A stretch of 64,000 bases of DNA from Bacteroidales bacterium (lineage in GTDB: Bacteria; Bacteroidota; Bacteroidia; Bacteroidales; Muribaculaceae): contig SUXH01000008.1 of assembly GCA_015061055.1 (NCBI GenBank), positions 1 through 64,000 of the forward strand. The letters run 5' to 3'. Both the position numbers and the translations under genes were made by a program. Positions 18,937-28,896 of this stretch are shown here, one piece after another. Position 1 is the stretch's first letter. Each line of letters starts with the position of its first letter. The notes beneath the pieces were generated by a model that was given only the letters and a program-made list of their open reading frames with translations, made no database searches and had not been told where the DNA came from.

Positions 18937-20682
18937 ATGGCAGAAATTATAGAAAATACAGTAGAAGAAAAAAAAGGTCTTAATTTTATTCAGCAAATTA
19001 TTGCCGATGACCTTGCAGCAGGCAAGAATGGAGGACGTCTAAGCACTCGTTTCCCACCGGAGCCTAACGGTTATCTACATATCGGTCACGCTAAGGCTAT
19101 TTGTATGGACTTTGGTGCTGCCGAAATGTTTGGTGGCACATGCAACCTTCGTTTCGACGACACTAACCCAATTAAGGAAGATACAGAATACGTTGATGCA
19201 ATCAAAGAAGATATCAAATGGCTTGGTTTCGATTGGGAAGATCGTGAATACTATGCTTCTGACTATTTCCCTCAATTATTCGATTTAGCTATTCGCCTTA
19301 TCAAAGAAGGTAAAGCATATGTAGAAGAACAAACTTCAGAAGAAATAGCAGCACAAAAAGGCACACCCACTACTCCTGGTCAGGAAAGCCCGTTCCGTAA
19401 TCGTCCGGTTGAAGAAAGTCTCGACCTTTTTATGCGAATGAATGCAGGTGAATTTGACGAAGGGACTCTTACTCTTCGTGCAAAAATCGATATGGCTTCG
19501 CCCAATATGCACTTCCGAGATCCTATTATGTATCGCATTCTTAAACATGCTCACCATCGCACAGGTACCAAGTGGAACGTGTATCCTATGTATGACTTTG
19601 CACATGGTCAAAGCGACTATTTCGAAGGCGTTACTCACTCTATTTGTACACTTGAATTTGTGCCTCATCGTCCTTTATATGACCTATTTGTCGATTGGGC
19701 TAAAGGAGGTGTAGATCTTGATGATAATCGTCCTCATCAATACGAATTCAACAAGCTAAATCTTAACTACACTCTTATGAGTAAGCGCAACTTGCTTATA
19801 CTTGTAAAAGAAGGTTTAGTAAGTGGTTGGGACGATCCTCGTATGCCAACTCTTTGTGGTCTTCGCCGTCGTGGTTATTCTCCTGAATCTATTCGTAAGT
19901 TTGTCGATAAGATTGGTTACACTACCTACGAAGCTGTTAACGAACTTGCCCTACTCGAGAGTGTTGTTCGAGAAGACTTGAATTCGCGTGCTACTCGCGT
20001 ATCAGCTATTCTTGACCCTGTAAAACTTATCATCACGAACTACCCGAAAGATAAGGTAGAAGTAATGGAAAGTGTAAATAATCCTGAAGACCCTGAATCA
20101 GGTAAACACTCTATCGAGTTTAGTCGTGAATTATGGATGGAACGAGAAGACTTCATGGAAGATGCACCAAAGAAGTATTTCCGTATGACACCTGGTCAAG
20201 AAGTTCGCTTAATGAACGCATATATCGTTAAGTGCACCGGATGTAAAAAAGATGAAAACGGCAAGATTGTAGAAGTTTATGCCGAATACGACCCAGAGAC
20301 CAAGAGTGGTATGCCAGGAGCTAATCGCAAGGTTAAAGGTACTCTTCATTGGGTAAGTTGCGCACACTGTCTTAAGGCTGAAGTTCGTCTATACGATCGC
20401 CTATGGAAAGTTGAAAATCCTCGTCTTGAAATCCAAAACATTCGCGACGAAAGAGGATGCGAAGCGCTTGAAGCTATGCGAGAAGTAATCAATCCAGACT
20501 CATTAAAGGTTCTTGATGAATGCTATGTAGAACGCTATCTTGGCGAAGCTAAACCATACGACTACTTACAATTCCGTCGCCTTGGTTATTTTAATGTCGA
20601 CAAAAACTCAACTCCTGAAAAGTTGATTTTCAATCGCACTATCACATTGAAAGATAGTTGGGCTAAAGAACAAAAAAAATAA
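18937..20682 (+). CDS. glnS: Glutamine--tRNA ligase
   Basis: This 581-residue class I aminoacyl-tRNA synthetase charges tRNA-Gln with glutamine. The ATP-site motif PPEPNGYLHIGHAKA has HIGH at 48-51, the discriminating region follows as LRFDDTNP, and the second ATP motif appears as LMSKRNL. The C-terminal half carries the two anticodon-binding beta-barrels, with a small cysteine set CTGCKK and CAHC (about 447 and 488) that may bind zinc. The open frame extends 38 codons upstream, but that extension is hydrophobic, overlaps a promoter-like site and does not resemble the family, so the MAEII start is chosen. Confidence 0.95.
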   Translation: MAEIIENTVEEKKGLNFIQQIIADDLAAGKNGGRLSTRFPPEPNGYLHIGHAKAICMDFGAAEMFGGTCNLRFDDTNPIKEDTEYVDAIKEDIKWLGFDWEDREYYASDYFPQLFDLAIRLIKEGKAYVEEQTSEEIAAQKGTPTTPGQESPFRNRPVEESLDLFMRMNAGEFDEGTLTLRAKIDMASPNMHFRDPIMYRILKHAHHRTGTKWNVYPMYDFAHGQSDYFEGVTHSICTLEFVPHRPLYDLFVDWAKGGVDLDDNRPHQYEFNKLNLNYTLMSKRNLLILVKEGLVSGWDDPRMPTLCGLRRRGYSPESIRKFVDKIGYTTYEAVNELALLESVVREDLNSRATRVSAILDPVKLIITNYPKDKVEVMESVNNPEDPESGKHSIEFSRELWMEREDFMEDAPKKYFRMTPGQEVRLMNAYIVKCTGCKKDENGKIVEVYAEYDPETKSGMPGANRKVKGTLHWVSCAHCLKAEVRLYDRLWKVENPRLEIQNIRDERGCEALEAMREVINPDSLKVLDECYVERYLGEAKPYDYLQFRRLGYFNVDKNSTPEKLIFNRTITLKDSWAKEQKK

Positions 20683-20696
20683 CAAGCTACTATAAC

Positions 20697-20732
20697 GAAA
20701 AAACGGATAAGAAATTTCTTATCCGTTTTTTT
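20697..20732. terminator. Bidirectional terminator between glnS and menF
   Basis: AAACGGATAAGAAA at 20701-20714 is directly followed by its perfect complement TTTCTTATCCGTTT at 20715-20728, flanked by A and T runs. It serves both convergent genes. Confidence 0.85.
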
Positions 20733-20744
20733 ATCCCTATAATT

Positions 20745-21782
20745 TCACAAAAATCTTTGTAATGTTCTCGCCTTTTCTGCAGTTTCTTGCCATTCTTTTT
20801 CCTTATCCGAATCCACAGTTAAGCCACCTCCTACATACAAGCTGTAATCACTACCTTTGAATTCTAACGAACGAAGATTTACAAAAAAGTCAAAATCACC
20901 ATTCTCCGCCATCGGTCCTATATATCCTCCATAATAACGACGACTGTGTAATTCAGTATTTCTTATATATTCAACAGCCTTATTTGTTGGTGTTCCAGCT
21001 ATAGCTGGTGTTGGATGTAAATGCTTTCTCAAATAATTAATTTGCTTATGTGAAACATTTATACCTTCAAAATCTGTGCAAATATGTTCCACATTCCCTG
21101 CATTACGAGTATACGTATCTGATTTTTTAAATTGAATTTTTGCCAAGTCCAAATATCTTTGTATATAATCGGCTACTATCTTCTGTTCTTCAAGTTCTTT
21201 CTCCCCCCATTCACCTTGTGTTCCTGCAATTCTCGTTCCTGCAAGAGCCATTGTTGATAATACCCCTTCATTATAACTTAAAAAACGTTCTGGGGATGCA
21301 CCAAGCCATGCCCCCGTTTTTTGAGATTTAAAAATGAACACAAATGCTCTTGAATACTCACTAAGCAACGACTTGAAAACATCGCACCAAGATTTACCGT
21401 AATACTGACCGGAAATAATACGTGAGAGTACCACTTTCAGTATATGCCCTGCCTGTAATTCATTTATAAATTTTTCTGCATGAATCAAATAGTCTTCCTT
21501 ACTTGTCGATAACTGAATGTTACGTGAACTATGCGTTGTAATTTCTTTAATTTCTGTATTTAAAAAACATTCTGCATCAAGACAATTTCTTATAAAACAA
21601 GGTTCTGCATCATCTTCCGTAAAAGGATATACACAGAATCCTTTATTTGTATGCTTTTCCGAGGTATCTACACCAAATTCAAGAATTTCACTATTAGGCA
21701 AACGATAACAATAGAAATCCACATCACTAAGCAATGCCTTTTCTACTGCCTGCAACACTATTTCATTGTTGCTATTAGCCAT
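20745..21782 (-). CDS. menF: Isochorismate synthase (chorismate-binding)
   Basis: This 345-residue chorismate-utilising enzyme is at the short end of the MenF family, as usual in Bacteroidota. The conserved core includes WLGASPERFLSY, LAGTRIAGTQGEWGEKELEEQ, HLHPTPAIAGTP, YYGGYIGP and VGGGLTVDSDKEKEW. It converts chorismate to isochorismate, the first step of menaquinone synthesis. Its start overlaps the rimO stop by eight bases, so it is translated from the rimO transcript. The rest of the pathway (menD, menB, menC, menE) lies about 3.5 kb away on the other strand, which is an unusual split. Confidence 0.9.
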   Translation of the reverse strand: MANSNNEIVLQAVEKALLSDVDFYCYRLPNSEILEFGVDTSEKHTNKGFCVYPFTEDDAEPCFIRNCLDAECFLNTEIKEITTHSSRNIQLSTSKEDYLIHAEKFINELQAGHILKVVLSRIISGQYYGKSWCDVFKSLLSEYSRAFVFIFKSQKTGAWLGASPERFLSYNEGVLSTMALAGTRIAGTQGEWGEKELEEQKIVADYIQRYLDLAKIQFKKSDTYTRNAGNVEHICTDFEGINVSHKQINYLRKHLHPTPAIAGTPTNKAVEYIRNTELHSRRYYGGYIGPMAENGDFDFFVNLRSLEFKGSDYSLYVGGGLTVDSDKEKEWQETAEKARTLQRFL

Positions 21783-23076
21783 TTCTCACCTCCCCTATCA
21801 GCTCAAATGGTAATGCTTCTTTAATAACCACATCATAAAATGAACCAACCTGCAACTCAACAGATTTCTCAATCAATACTTCGGGGTCAACTTCAGGTGA
21901 ATCATATTCTGTACGTCCCACATAATAATCATCATCTTCTCGATCAATCACCACTCGTAGAGTTTTCCCTATTTTCTGTTCATTACATTCGAGCGACACA
22001 GTCTCTTGAATCTCCATCAATTCACTCAATCGAGCTTCTTTCACTTCTTGAGGTATGGTATCTTCATAATTCTTTTCGGCAAAAGTTCCTTCTTCCTCGC
22101 AATATGCAAATGCTCCCATTCTTTCAAATCGAGCGAGTTTTACAAATTCTATAAGTTCTTCATATTCTGCATCATCTTCACCGGGGAAGCCAACCATAAG
22201 AGTTGTCCTTATATGAATACCGGGAACTTCTTTTCGTATGCGTTCTATAAGCGAAAGTGTTTCTTCCTTATTAATATGGCGGCGCATATTTGTCAACACC
22301 TTATCACTTACGTGTTGCAATGCAATATCGAGGTATTTACACACATTGTTATGTTTTGCCATAATCGGCAATATATCATATGGGAATTGTGCCGGATAAG
22401 CATAATGCAAGCGAATCCACTCAACTCCCTCGATTTGAGCCATTTTATCGATTAGCTCAGGCAACATCATCTTTCCATAAAGATCAAGTCCGTACGATGA
22501 CAAATCCTGAGCAATAATATTAAATTCCTTAACACCTTTTGCAACCAAATCCCTCACTTCATCAAGAAGTTGCTCCATAGATACCGACGTATGACGTCCT
22601 GTAATAAGTGGAATGGCACAAAATGCACAGAATCTATTACATCCTTCCGATATTTTTATATATGTATAATGTGCAGGGGTTGTTATGTAGCGTTCATATG
22701 GTTTTGTTGGAGGCACTACGTTTTGCAAGTCTAATATAAGTCTATCCCAATCAAATTTTCCATAATATTTATCAACTTCCGGAATTTCGTCTTCAAGTTC
22801 GGCAAGATAACGTTCCGATAAGCACCCCATAACATATAGGTACTTTATACGACCTTCCTGTTTTGCCTCCACATATTCCAATATAGTATTGATTGACTCC
22901 TCTTTTGCATCACCTATAAAGCCACATGTATTTATGACCACAACTTCTCCGCACACATCATCTGAATCGTGTGCTACTTCATATCCTAAATCCTGAAATC
23001 GCTTCAGCAATCGCTCTGAATCCACAAGATTTTTTGAGCAACCAAGAGTAATTACATCAATTCTATTTCTTTTCAT
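21775..23076 (-). CDS. rimO: Ribosomal protein S12 methylthiotransferase RimO
   Basis: This 433-residue radical-SAM methylthiotransferase modifies an aspartate of ribosomal protein S12. The N-terminal UPF0004 domain has TLGCSKNLVDSERL, the radical-SAM cluster motif is CNRFCAFCAIP, and the C-terminal TRAM domain covers about the last 70 residues. LGCSKNLVDSE and the overall length favour RimO over MiaB. It lies downstream of ftsY with a 73-base gap and overlaps menF. Confidence 0.93.
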   Translation of the reverse strand: MKRNRIDVITLGCSKNLVDSERLLKRFQDLGYEVAHDSDDVCGEVVVINTCGFIGDAKEESINTILEYVEAKQEGRIKYLYVMGCLSERYLAELEDEIPEVDKYYGKFDWDRLILDLQNVVPPTKPYERYITTPAHYTYIKISEGCNRFCAFCAIPLITGRHTSVSMEQLLDEVRDLVAKGVKEFNIIAQDLSSYGLDLYGKMMLPELIDKMAQIEGVEWIRLHYAYPAQFPYDILPIMAKHNNVCKYLDIALQHVSDKVLTNMRRHINKEETLSLIERIRKEVPGIHIRTTLMVGFPGEDDAEYEELIEFVKLARFERMGAFAYCEEEGTFAEKNYEDTIPQEVKEARLSELMEIQETVSLECNEQKIGKTLRVVIDREDDDYYVGRTEYDSPEVDPEVLIEKSVELQVGSFYDVVIKEALPFELIGEVRNG

Positions 23077-23149
23077 ACCTTACAACCTGATAACGAAAAA
23101 AATTGAGAAAGAAGACGTACGCAACTTCTAATTTCCTTACTTGAGAATC

Positions 23150-24106
23150 TTATTTACCAAAAAGCGACTTCACAAATTCCTCTTTACGGAACACTTGTAA
23201 ATCCTCAATTCCCTCACCAAGCCCGATATATTTCACAGGAATCTGAAATTGATCACTGATACCAATTACCACACCGCCTTTGGCACTTCCATCAAGTTTA
23301 GTGATAGCCAATTCATTCACTTCAGTTGCAGCAACAAATTGCTTTGCTTGCTCAAAAGCATTCTGACCTGTAGATCCGTCAAGCACTAATAACACTTCAT
23401 TTGGTGCACCGGGTACTACCTTTTGCATCACATTCTTAATTTTGGTTAGCTCATCCATCAAGCCTTTCTTATTGTGAAGACGACCGGCTGTGTCGATAAT
23501 TACCACATCAGCATTATTTGCCTTTGCAGAAGAAACTGTGTCAAATGCAACCGATGCAGGATCGCTACCCATTTTCTGCTTAATTACCGGCACTCCCACA
23601 CGTTCTCCCCATATATCAAGTTGTTCCACAGCTGCAGCGCGGAATGTATCGGCAGCACCGAGCACCACCTTGTTACCTGCTTTCTTGAATTGATAAGCAA
23701 GTTTGCCTATCGTTGTGGTTTTTCCCACACCATTTACACCCACTACCATTATCACGTATGGGCGTTTATCAACAGGCACCATAAAGTCCTCACCATTTTC
23801 TATATTATTTTCGGCAAGGAGTTCGGTGATTTCTTCGCATAGTAAATCATTCAACTCAGCAGAATCCACATATTTATCACGTACCACACGAGCCTGAATT
23901 CTATCTAGAATTTTCAATGTGGTTTCCACACCTACATCCGATGTGATAAACACCTCTTCAAGATTGTCAAGCACATCATCATCAATTTTTGATTTACCGG
24001 CTACCGCACGTTTAATTTTGTCAAAAAAACCCTCTTTGGTTTTCGACAATCCATTATCAAGAGTTTCCTTTTTCTCCTTCGAGAATAACTTACTGAAAAA
24101 TCCCAT
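23150..24106 (-). CDS. ftsY: Signal recognition particle receptor FtsY
   Basis: This 318-residue SRP-GTPase is an FtsY with a short, Lys-rich N-terminal region in place of the long acidic A domain of E. coli. The NG domain is complete: GVNGVGKTTTIGKLA (P-loop), DTFRAAAVEQL, DTAGRLHNKKGLMDEL, TKLDGSAKGG, and the closing GLGEGIEDL. It docks ribosome-SRP complexes at the membrane for cotranslational insertion. A well-formed promoter-like site lies just upstream. Confidence 0.95.
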   Translation of the reverse strand: MGFFSKLFSKEKKETLDNGLSKTKEGFFDKIKRAVAGKSKIDDDVLDNLEEVFITSDVGVETTLKILDRIQARVVRDKYVDSAELNDLLCEEITELLAENNIENGEDFMVPVDKRPYVIMVVGVNGVGKTTTIGKLAYQFKKAGNKVVLGAADTFRAAAVEQLDIWGERVGVPVIKQKMGSDPASVAFDTVSSAKANNADVVIIDTAGRLHNKKGLMDELTKIKNVMQKVVPGAPNEVLLVLDGSTGQNAFEQAKQFVAATEVNELAITKLDGSAKGGVVIGISDQFQIPVKYIGLGEGIEDLQVFRKEEFVKSLFGK

Positions 24107-24132
24107 TACGTTATCAATTTTTATTTAGACTA

Positions 24133-24166
24133 CAAATTTAATACTTTTTTACCGATATATTGCAAA
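24133..24166 (-). promoter_or_regulatory. Putative ftsY promoter
   Basis: Reading the minus strand, TTTG at 24166-24163 and TAAATTTG at 24140-24133 are 22 bases apart, a good Bacteroidota-type promoter. The leader would be about 23 bases. Confidence 0.55.
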
Positions 24167-24270
24167 CGCCACTTCAAATTCAGCCACCGTCAACTTCCAA
24201 AAGTTTTTCAATAAGTAGTTTTTGCTCTTACAATTTAATCCGCTTTTTCTCCTAGTATCTCTAACTTTCA

Positions 24271-24861
24271 TTAATCACACACAGGACGCACTGTTTGCCC
24301 TCGGTAACGTTGCCCCATGCCTACTTCATACACAAAATCACCAACATAGCTAAGATAGAACGCATATTGATATGAATTCTCATATGCCGTTGACGACCAA
24401 TAACGCGCACCCACTCCTTCATAAAGATGTCTGGTTTCGGTTTTCCAACCAGCAGCTGGTAGAAAGATACTATTACCATTTTTCCCTATTACTTTATATC
24501 CCTTTACGCCTCGTAAACTTGTCCATATCCATTCACAATCATTCACAAGTTCCTCACATTCGGCTTTTGTTGGTACACGCCAATTACCACCCCATTCCTT
24601 TTTAGCAACATCTGTAAATCTCATAATATCTTCTACCCAATAAACATCGACAAATCTTCTATTTGAGCTATAATTACTTTCAGTATATTCACTTTTAGGT
24701 TTTGTTTCATCCCAAGCAAAATATTCGCCATAGCATTCCGGACTATCTGCACCGATATTGCACGTAGCCCACATTACCGACAAACCTAAATCTACCCACT
24801 CACGCCCATTGTTACAACCATTCTCAGCCACTTTACCTTCATAATTTTGTTCCATATTCAA
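24271..24861 (-). CDS. Fibrobacter-type major-paralogue domain protein
   Basis: This 196-residue protein has no signal peptide. It opens WVDLGLSVMWATCNIGADSP and continues with GEYFAWDETKPKSEY, WGGNWRVPTKAECEELV, FLPAAGW and RYWSSTAYE, closing with RGQTVRPVCD. This is the pattern of the domain first noted as a large paralogous family in Fibrobacter succinogenes and common in gut Bacteroidales, with a fold related to formylglycine-generating enzymes and C-type lectins. The function is unknown. It is a stand-alone gene with its own promoter-like site. An alternative ATG lies two codons in. Confidence 0.8.
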   Translation of the reverse strand: MNMEQNYEGKVAENGCNNGREWVDLGLSVMWATCNIGADSPECYGEYFAWDETKPKSEYTESNYSSNRRFVDVYWVEDIMRFTDVAKKEWGGNWRVPTKAECEELVNDCEWIWTSLRGVKGYKVIGKNGNSIFLPAAGWKTETRHLYEGVGARYWSSTAYENSYQYAFYLSYVGDFVYEVGMGQRYRGQTVRPVCD

Positions 24862-24889
24862 AAAATAGTTTTTAGATTATTCTTAGTTA

Positions 24890-24919
24890 CAAAGATAACA
24901 CACGCCAAGATAAGAACAA
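24890..24919 (-). promoter_or_regulatory. Putative promoter of the Fibrobacter-type gene
   Basis: On the minus strand, TATCTTTG (24897 down to 24890) matches TAnnTTTG, and TTG lies at 24919-24917, 19 bases upstream. The leader is about 25 bases. Confidence 0.45.
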
Positions 24920-24962
24920 AATTTAAAACAAAATTATTAATTACTGAAAATGCACTATATAA

Positions 24963-25211
24963 GACTCATTTAGCAACTGTCCTATTTTAAATTATTGGTG
25001 TCCGATAAAAAAGAATAAAACTACCGAATATATATATTCCAACGCCAACCTCTCACCTATTTTAGTTAACAATCAAATATATTCACAAGGATTCTATAAT
25101 GAGATAACAACATTCATCAATGATGTAGAAAATAATACCAACAACTCCCAATCAACTCTTGATAGTCTTATCAGCACATATAATCTCATAACTAAAATTC
25201 AGAATAAGTAA
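24963..25211 (+). pseudogene. Open frame without start codon, possible gene remnant
   Basis: This plus-strand frame is open for 82 codons from just after a TAA at 24960 to a TAA at 25209, but it has no ATG. Its last 57 codons look protein-like (NSQSTLDSLISTYNLITKI, rich in N, S and T). The 18-base repeat copy at 24992 lies inside it. I see no family match. It could be the tail of a disrupted gene or simply chance. It fills most of the 409-base gap between two divergent genes. Confidence 0.25.
24992..25009 (+). repeat. 18-base exact repeat, copy 1
   Basis: TTATTGGTGTCCGATAAA occurs here and again at 36406-36423 in the same orientation, both intergenic. The flanking bases differ. An exact 18-mer shared by two gaps 11.4 kb apart is unlikely by chance and may be the end of a lost mobile element. 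Confidence 0.6.
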
Positions 25212-25242
25212 CGCACATAACATATATATTGCAGATTTTTGC

Positions 25243-25250
25243 TAATTTTG
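25243..25250 (+). promoter_or_regulatory. -7 box of the menDBCE operon
   Basis: TAATTTTG matches TAnnTTTG and ends 20 bases before the menD ATG. No convincing -33 element is seen at the expected distance. Confidence 0.4.
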
Positions 25251-25270
25251 GGGTAAAATTGATTATTTGA

Positions 25271-26980
25271 ATGGAAACTGAAAATAACTCTGACGACATA
25301 CTCACTACAACGCAAGAATCTTGCAATATATTAGTTGATTTACTTCGTGAATATGGAGTGAAACACGCAATAGTTTCACCCGGCTCACGCAATGCTCCTA
25401 TTATAATTGCTTTAAACCGATGCAGGGAAATCAACAAATATATAATCGTTGATGAACGCAGTGCTGCTTTTGCTTCTATCGGTATAGCCCAACAAACAAA
25501 TGAACCTGTAGCTATAGTGTGTACATCTGGCTCTGCAATCCTTAATTATGCTCCCGCTATTGCCGAAGCATTTTATCAACAATTACCCATAATCGTGATA
25601 TCTGCCGACCGACCTCACGAATGGATCGATCAAAATGATAGTCAGACATTGAAACAATATGGTATCTTGAACAATATCGTCAAGCAAAGCTATGATATAT
25701 CAGCCCAATGTGAACAGAGTGATGAAATATGGTATTGCAATCGCACCATTAACGATGCTCTGCAATGTGCTACATCTTTCCCCAAAGGACCTATTCACAT
25801 CAACATTCAGCTCAAAGAACCTTTATACAAACGTCGAACAATCACAACAAGTTCTGCCAAGAAAATCAATAAATTTTCGCCAAAGTTGTCATCTGATTAT
25901 TGCATAGAATTAGCCAACAAAATCAACTCATACAGAAAGGTACTGATTTTTGTATCTATGCACAACAAGTGCGAAGCTCTTACTCAAGCCTTACATAAGA
26001 TTTCAGGAGGAAATATTGTTGTACTTAGCGAGATAATCGCTAACAACAATTCATCTAATAAGATATTTCATAATATAGATCGACTTTTTACTGAAATCGA
26101 TGAAAAACAATGGGAAACTTTAAAACCTGACTTACTAATCACATTCGGGGGCGCTCCTGTTTCTCGATTGGCTAAAACTTTTTTACGCAACACCAACGAT
26201 ATTGAACATTGGAGAATTGGTATCGACAATCATATTATCGATACCATGCAAAACATTACACAAAAGATTGAGGTTACTCCAATTAATTTCCTATGCAACA
26301 ACCACATATCTCCCAACACCAGCGGGAACTACTACAGACATTGGGAGGAAGTAAAACATCGGGCTACCGAAACCTATAACACATTTATTTCCAACAGCGA
26401 ATGGAGCGATTTGACGGCGATGGACATAGTGATGAATAATCTACCCGACGATAATATAAACCTACAAATATCAAATGGAAGCTCGATACGATATGCCGAT
26501 TTAATTGGTGTATCCAATAAATTCAACGGATCGGTATTCTGCAATCGTGGTGTTTCCGGTATTGACGGTTCTACATCTACTGCACTTGGAGCATCAATGA
26601 CACATCTCGGTTCAACAATACTCATCACCGGAGATATGAGTTTCAGCTACGATATAAATGGATTAGCCTCTCAATACAACACCAAACGTTTTAAAATAAT
26701 TGTATTACATAATGGAGGTGGTGGTATATTCCGTTTTATAAACGGACCGTCGGAGCTACCTGATTTTGAAGAATATTTCGAAGTAAATCGGCAACTTCCA
26801 ATCGAGAAATTCGCCCATGTTTTTGGGTTTAACTACTACGAAGCTAACACTAAACAAAAACTACAAGATACGATAGGTAAATTCCTAAAGGATAATAAAG
26901 AAAGCATTCTGTGTATTCATACAAACAATAAAATAAGTGCCAATACATTAAGGGCATATTATGATCGAAATAAACAATAA
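25271..26980 (+). CDS. menD: SEPHCHC synthase MenD
   Basis: This 569-residue thiamine-diphosphate enzyme joins isochorismate and 2-oxoglutarate in menaquinone synthesis. Recognisable parts are the N-terminal VSPGSRNAPIIIAL, DERSAAFASIGIAQ, CTSGSAILNYAPA and SADRP motifs, NRGVSGIDGSTSTALGAS, and the cofactor-binding GDMSFSYDINGL followed by HNGGGGIF. It is the first gene of a plus-strand men operon and is separated from menB by 25 bases. Confidence 0.95.
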   Translation: METENNSDDILTTTQESCNILVDLLREYGVKHAIVSPGSRNAPIIIALNRCREINKYIIVDERSAAFASIGIAQQTNEPVAIVCTSGSAILNYAPAIAEAFYQQLPIIVISADRPHEWIDQNDSQTLKQYGILNNIVKQSYDISAQCEQSDEIWYCNRTINDALQCATSFPKGPIHINIQLKEPLYKRRTITTSSAKKINKFSPKLSSDYCIELANKINSYRKVLIFVSMHNKCEALTQALHKISGGNIVVLSEIIANNNSSNKIFHNIDRLFTEIDEKQWETLKPDLLITFGGAPVSRLAKTFLRNTNDIEHWRIGIDNHIIDTMQNITQKIEVTPINFLCNNHISPNTSGNYYRHWEEVKHRATETYNTFISNSEWSDLTAMDIVMNNLPDDNINLQISNGSSIRYADLIGVSNKFNGSVFCNRGVSGIDGSTSTALGASMTHLGSTILITGDMSFSYDINGLASQYNTKRFKIIVLHNGGGGIFRFINGPSELPDFEEYFEVNRQLPIEKFAHVFGFNYYEANTKQKLQDTIGKFLKDNKESILCIHTNNKISANTLRAYYDRNKQ

Positions 26981-27005
26981 CAAAATACAATAAACACATT
27001 CAATT

Positions 27006-27830
27006 ATGAGCAATAGAATTTGGACTCCAATCAAACAATATGAAGACATTTTGTTTGAGCAATACAAAAGCATAGCAAAAATAACAATCAATCGCCCTGA
27101 GGTATATAACGCATTTCGACCAACGACAAATTTTGAAATGCTTGATGCAATAGACTATTGTCGCGATCATGCCGATATTCGCACAATCATATTGACCGGC
27201 ATAGGCGACAAAGCTTTCTGTGCAGGTGGCGACCAGAACTACAAAACACGTGGAGGCTATAACGACCCCAATGGCGTTCCACGTTTGAATGTACTTGATT
27301 TACACAAAGCTATTCGCTCTATCCCAAAACCGGTTATCGCAATGGTAAACGGATATGCTATTGGTGGCGGAAATGTTCTTCAAACAGTTTGTGATTTAAC
27401 TATCGCATCCGAGAACGCAAGATTTGGGCAAACAGGTCCCAAAGTGGGCAGTTTTGACGGAGGTTTTGGCTCCTCATATCTTGCGCGTTGTGTTGGCCAA
27501 AAGAAAGTACGCGAAATATGGTATCTATGCCGACAATATACAGCTGAAGAAGCAGAAAAAATGGGTATGGTAAATAAAGTTGTGCCTTTCGACAGGCTTG
27601 AAGACGAGGTCGTTGAATGGTGCGAAACAATTGCTATGCGCAGCCCACTTGCAATACGTATGGTAAAACGCTGTCTTAATGCTGAACTAGACGGGCAGCG
27701 AGGTCTTATGGAGCTTGCCGGTGATGCTACAATGATGTACTACACCATGGATGAAGCGCAAGAAGGTAAAAATGCATTCCTCGAAAAAAGAGACCCCGAT
27801 TTCGATCAATTCCCTCAGTTCCCCGGATAA
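27006..27830 (+). CDS. menB: 1,4-dihydroxy-2-naphthoyl-CoA synthase MenB
   Basis: This 274-residue crotonase-family enzyme closes the naphthoquinone ring from O-succinylbenzoyl-CoA. Diagnostic segments are [19 protein letters not shown], the oxyanion-hole region [12 protein letters not shown] and [20 protein letters not shown], characteristic of MenB rather than generic enoyl-CoA hydratase. The C-terminal [13 protein letters not shown] is also typical. Its stop and the menC start share a base (TAATG). Confidence 0.95.
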   Translation: MSNRIWTPIKQYEDILFEQYKSIAKITINRPEVYNAFRPTTNFEMLDAIDYCRDHADIRTIILTGIGDKAFCAGGDQNYKTRGGYNDPNGVPRLNVLDLHKAIRSIPKPVIAMVNGYAIGGGNVLQTVCDLTIASENARFGQTGPKVGSFDGGFGSSYLARCVGQKKVREIWYLCRQYTAEEAEKMGMVNKVVPFDRLEDEVVEWCETIAMRSPLAIRMVKRCLNAELDGQRGLMELAGDATMMYYTMDEAQEGKNAFLEKRDPDFDQFPQFPG

Positions 27831-28882
27831 TGAAAGCTGCATACGCACCTTATACTCTTAATTTCATCACTCCCGGAGGAACTTCGCGTGGAGTAATGAC
27901 AACAAAGGATACCTATTTCATCAAACTTTGGGACGAATCTTGTCCCGAAGTTTATGGAATAGGTGAATGTGCCCTTTTCAAAGGATTATCAGCTGAGGAC
28001 AATGAAAGCTACGAAGCAAAGCTACAAGAACTTTGTCGTAATATAGAAAATGACATTCCTACCGACCTCTCTGCACATTCTTCGATAATGTTTGGATTTG
28101 AAAGTGCTATTTCAGATTATGCCAACGGAGGCAGACGTATCTATCATCCTTCTCCATTCACCGAAGGCAAATACAGAATTCCTATTAACGGACTTGTTTG
28201 GATGGGTACAAAAGAAGAAATGCTGAAACGTATTGATGAAAAAGTAAATGCAGGTTTCAATACCATCAAACTTAAAATCGGAGCTATCGATTTCAATCAA
28301 GAATGTGAAATGATTGAATATATGCGTAGAAGATATTCGGTCAACGATTTAGAGATTAGAGTTGATGCGAACGGTGGTTTTACTCCCGACATAGCTCTTC
28401 AAAGACTTAATATTCTTTCCAAATACCAAATTCACTCTATAGAACAACCTATCAAACCGGGACAATGGGAAGAAATGGCTGTACTATGCTCTAAATCACC
28501 CATCCCAATCGCTCTCGACGAAGAACTTATTGGAATCACCAACCCTATGATAATGATGGAATTGTTGCGCAACATTCACCCTCACTACATCATCCTCAAG
28601 CCCTCACTAATGGGAGGTTTTTCTGGATCACTCGAATGGCTTAGAATGGCTGCGCAGTTCCAAATTGGTGGATGGATTACATCTGCTCTCGAATCCAACA
28701 TAGGATTGAACGCATTAGCTCAATGGGTAGCCACACTTCAACCAAAAATTCCACAAGGACTCGGCACAGGAATGGTGTTTTCAAACAATTTCCAATCACC
28801 GCTTTACCAATCAAAAGATTTCTTAGCTTATAATCCTCAATTTAAATGGGATATTCCTGATTTAAATTGGATTACAATATAA
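27830..28882 (+). CDS. menC: O-succinylbenzoate synthase MenC
   Basis: This 350-residue enolase-superfamily enzyme dehydrates SHCHC to O-succinylbenzoate. The catalytic lysine motif appears as TIKLKIG, metal ligands occur in RVDANGGF, SIEQPI and ALDEELIG, and the second lysine lies in ILKPSLMGG. Translation is coupled to menB by the TAATG overlap. The next gene follows with a 14-base gap if the second ATG is used. Confidence 0.9.
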   Translation: MKAAYAPYTLNFITPGGTSRGVMTTKDTYFIKLWDESCPEVYGIGECALFKGLSAEDNESYEAKLQELCRNIENDIPTDLSAHSSIMFGFESAISDYANGGRRIYHPSPFTEGKYRIPINGLVWMGTKEEMLKRIDEKVNAGFNTIKLKIGAIDFNQECEMIEYMRRRYSVNDLEIRVDANGGFTPDIALQRLNILSKYQIHSIEQPIKPGQWEEMAVLCSKSPIPIALDEELIGITNPMIMMELLRNIHPHYIILKPSLMGGFSGSLEWLRMAAQFQIGGWITSALESNIGLNALAQWVATLQPKIPQGLGTGMVFSNNFQSPLYQSKDFLAYNPQFKWDIPDLNWITI

Positions 28883-28896
28883 AACTTAGAGTATTT

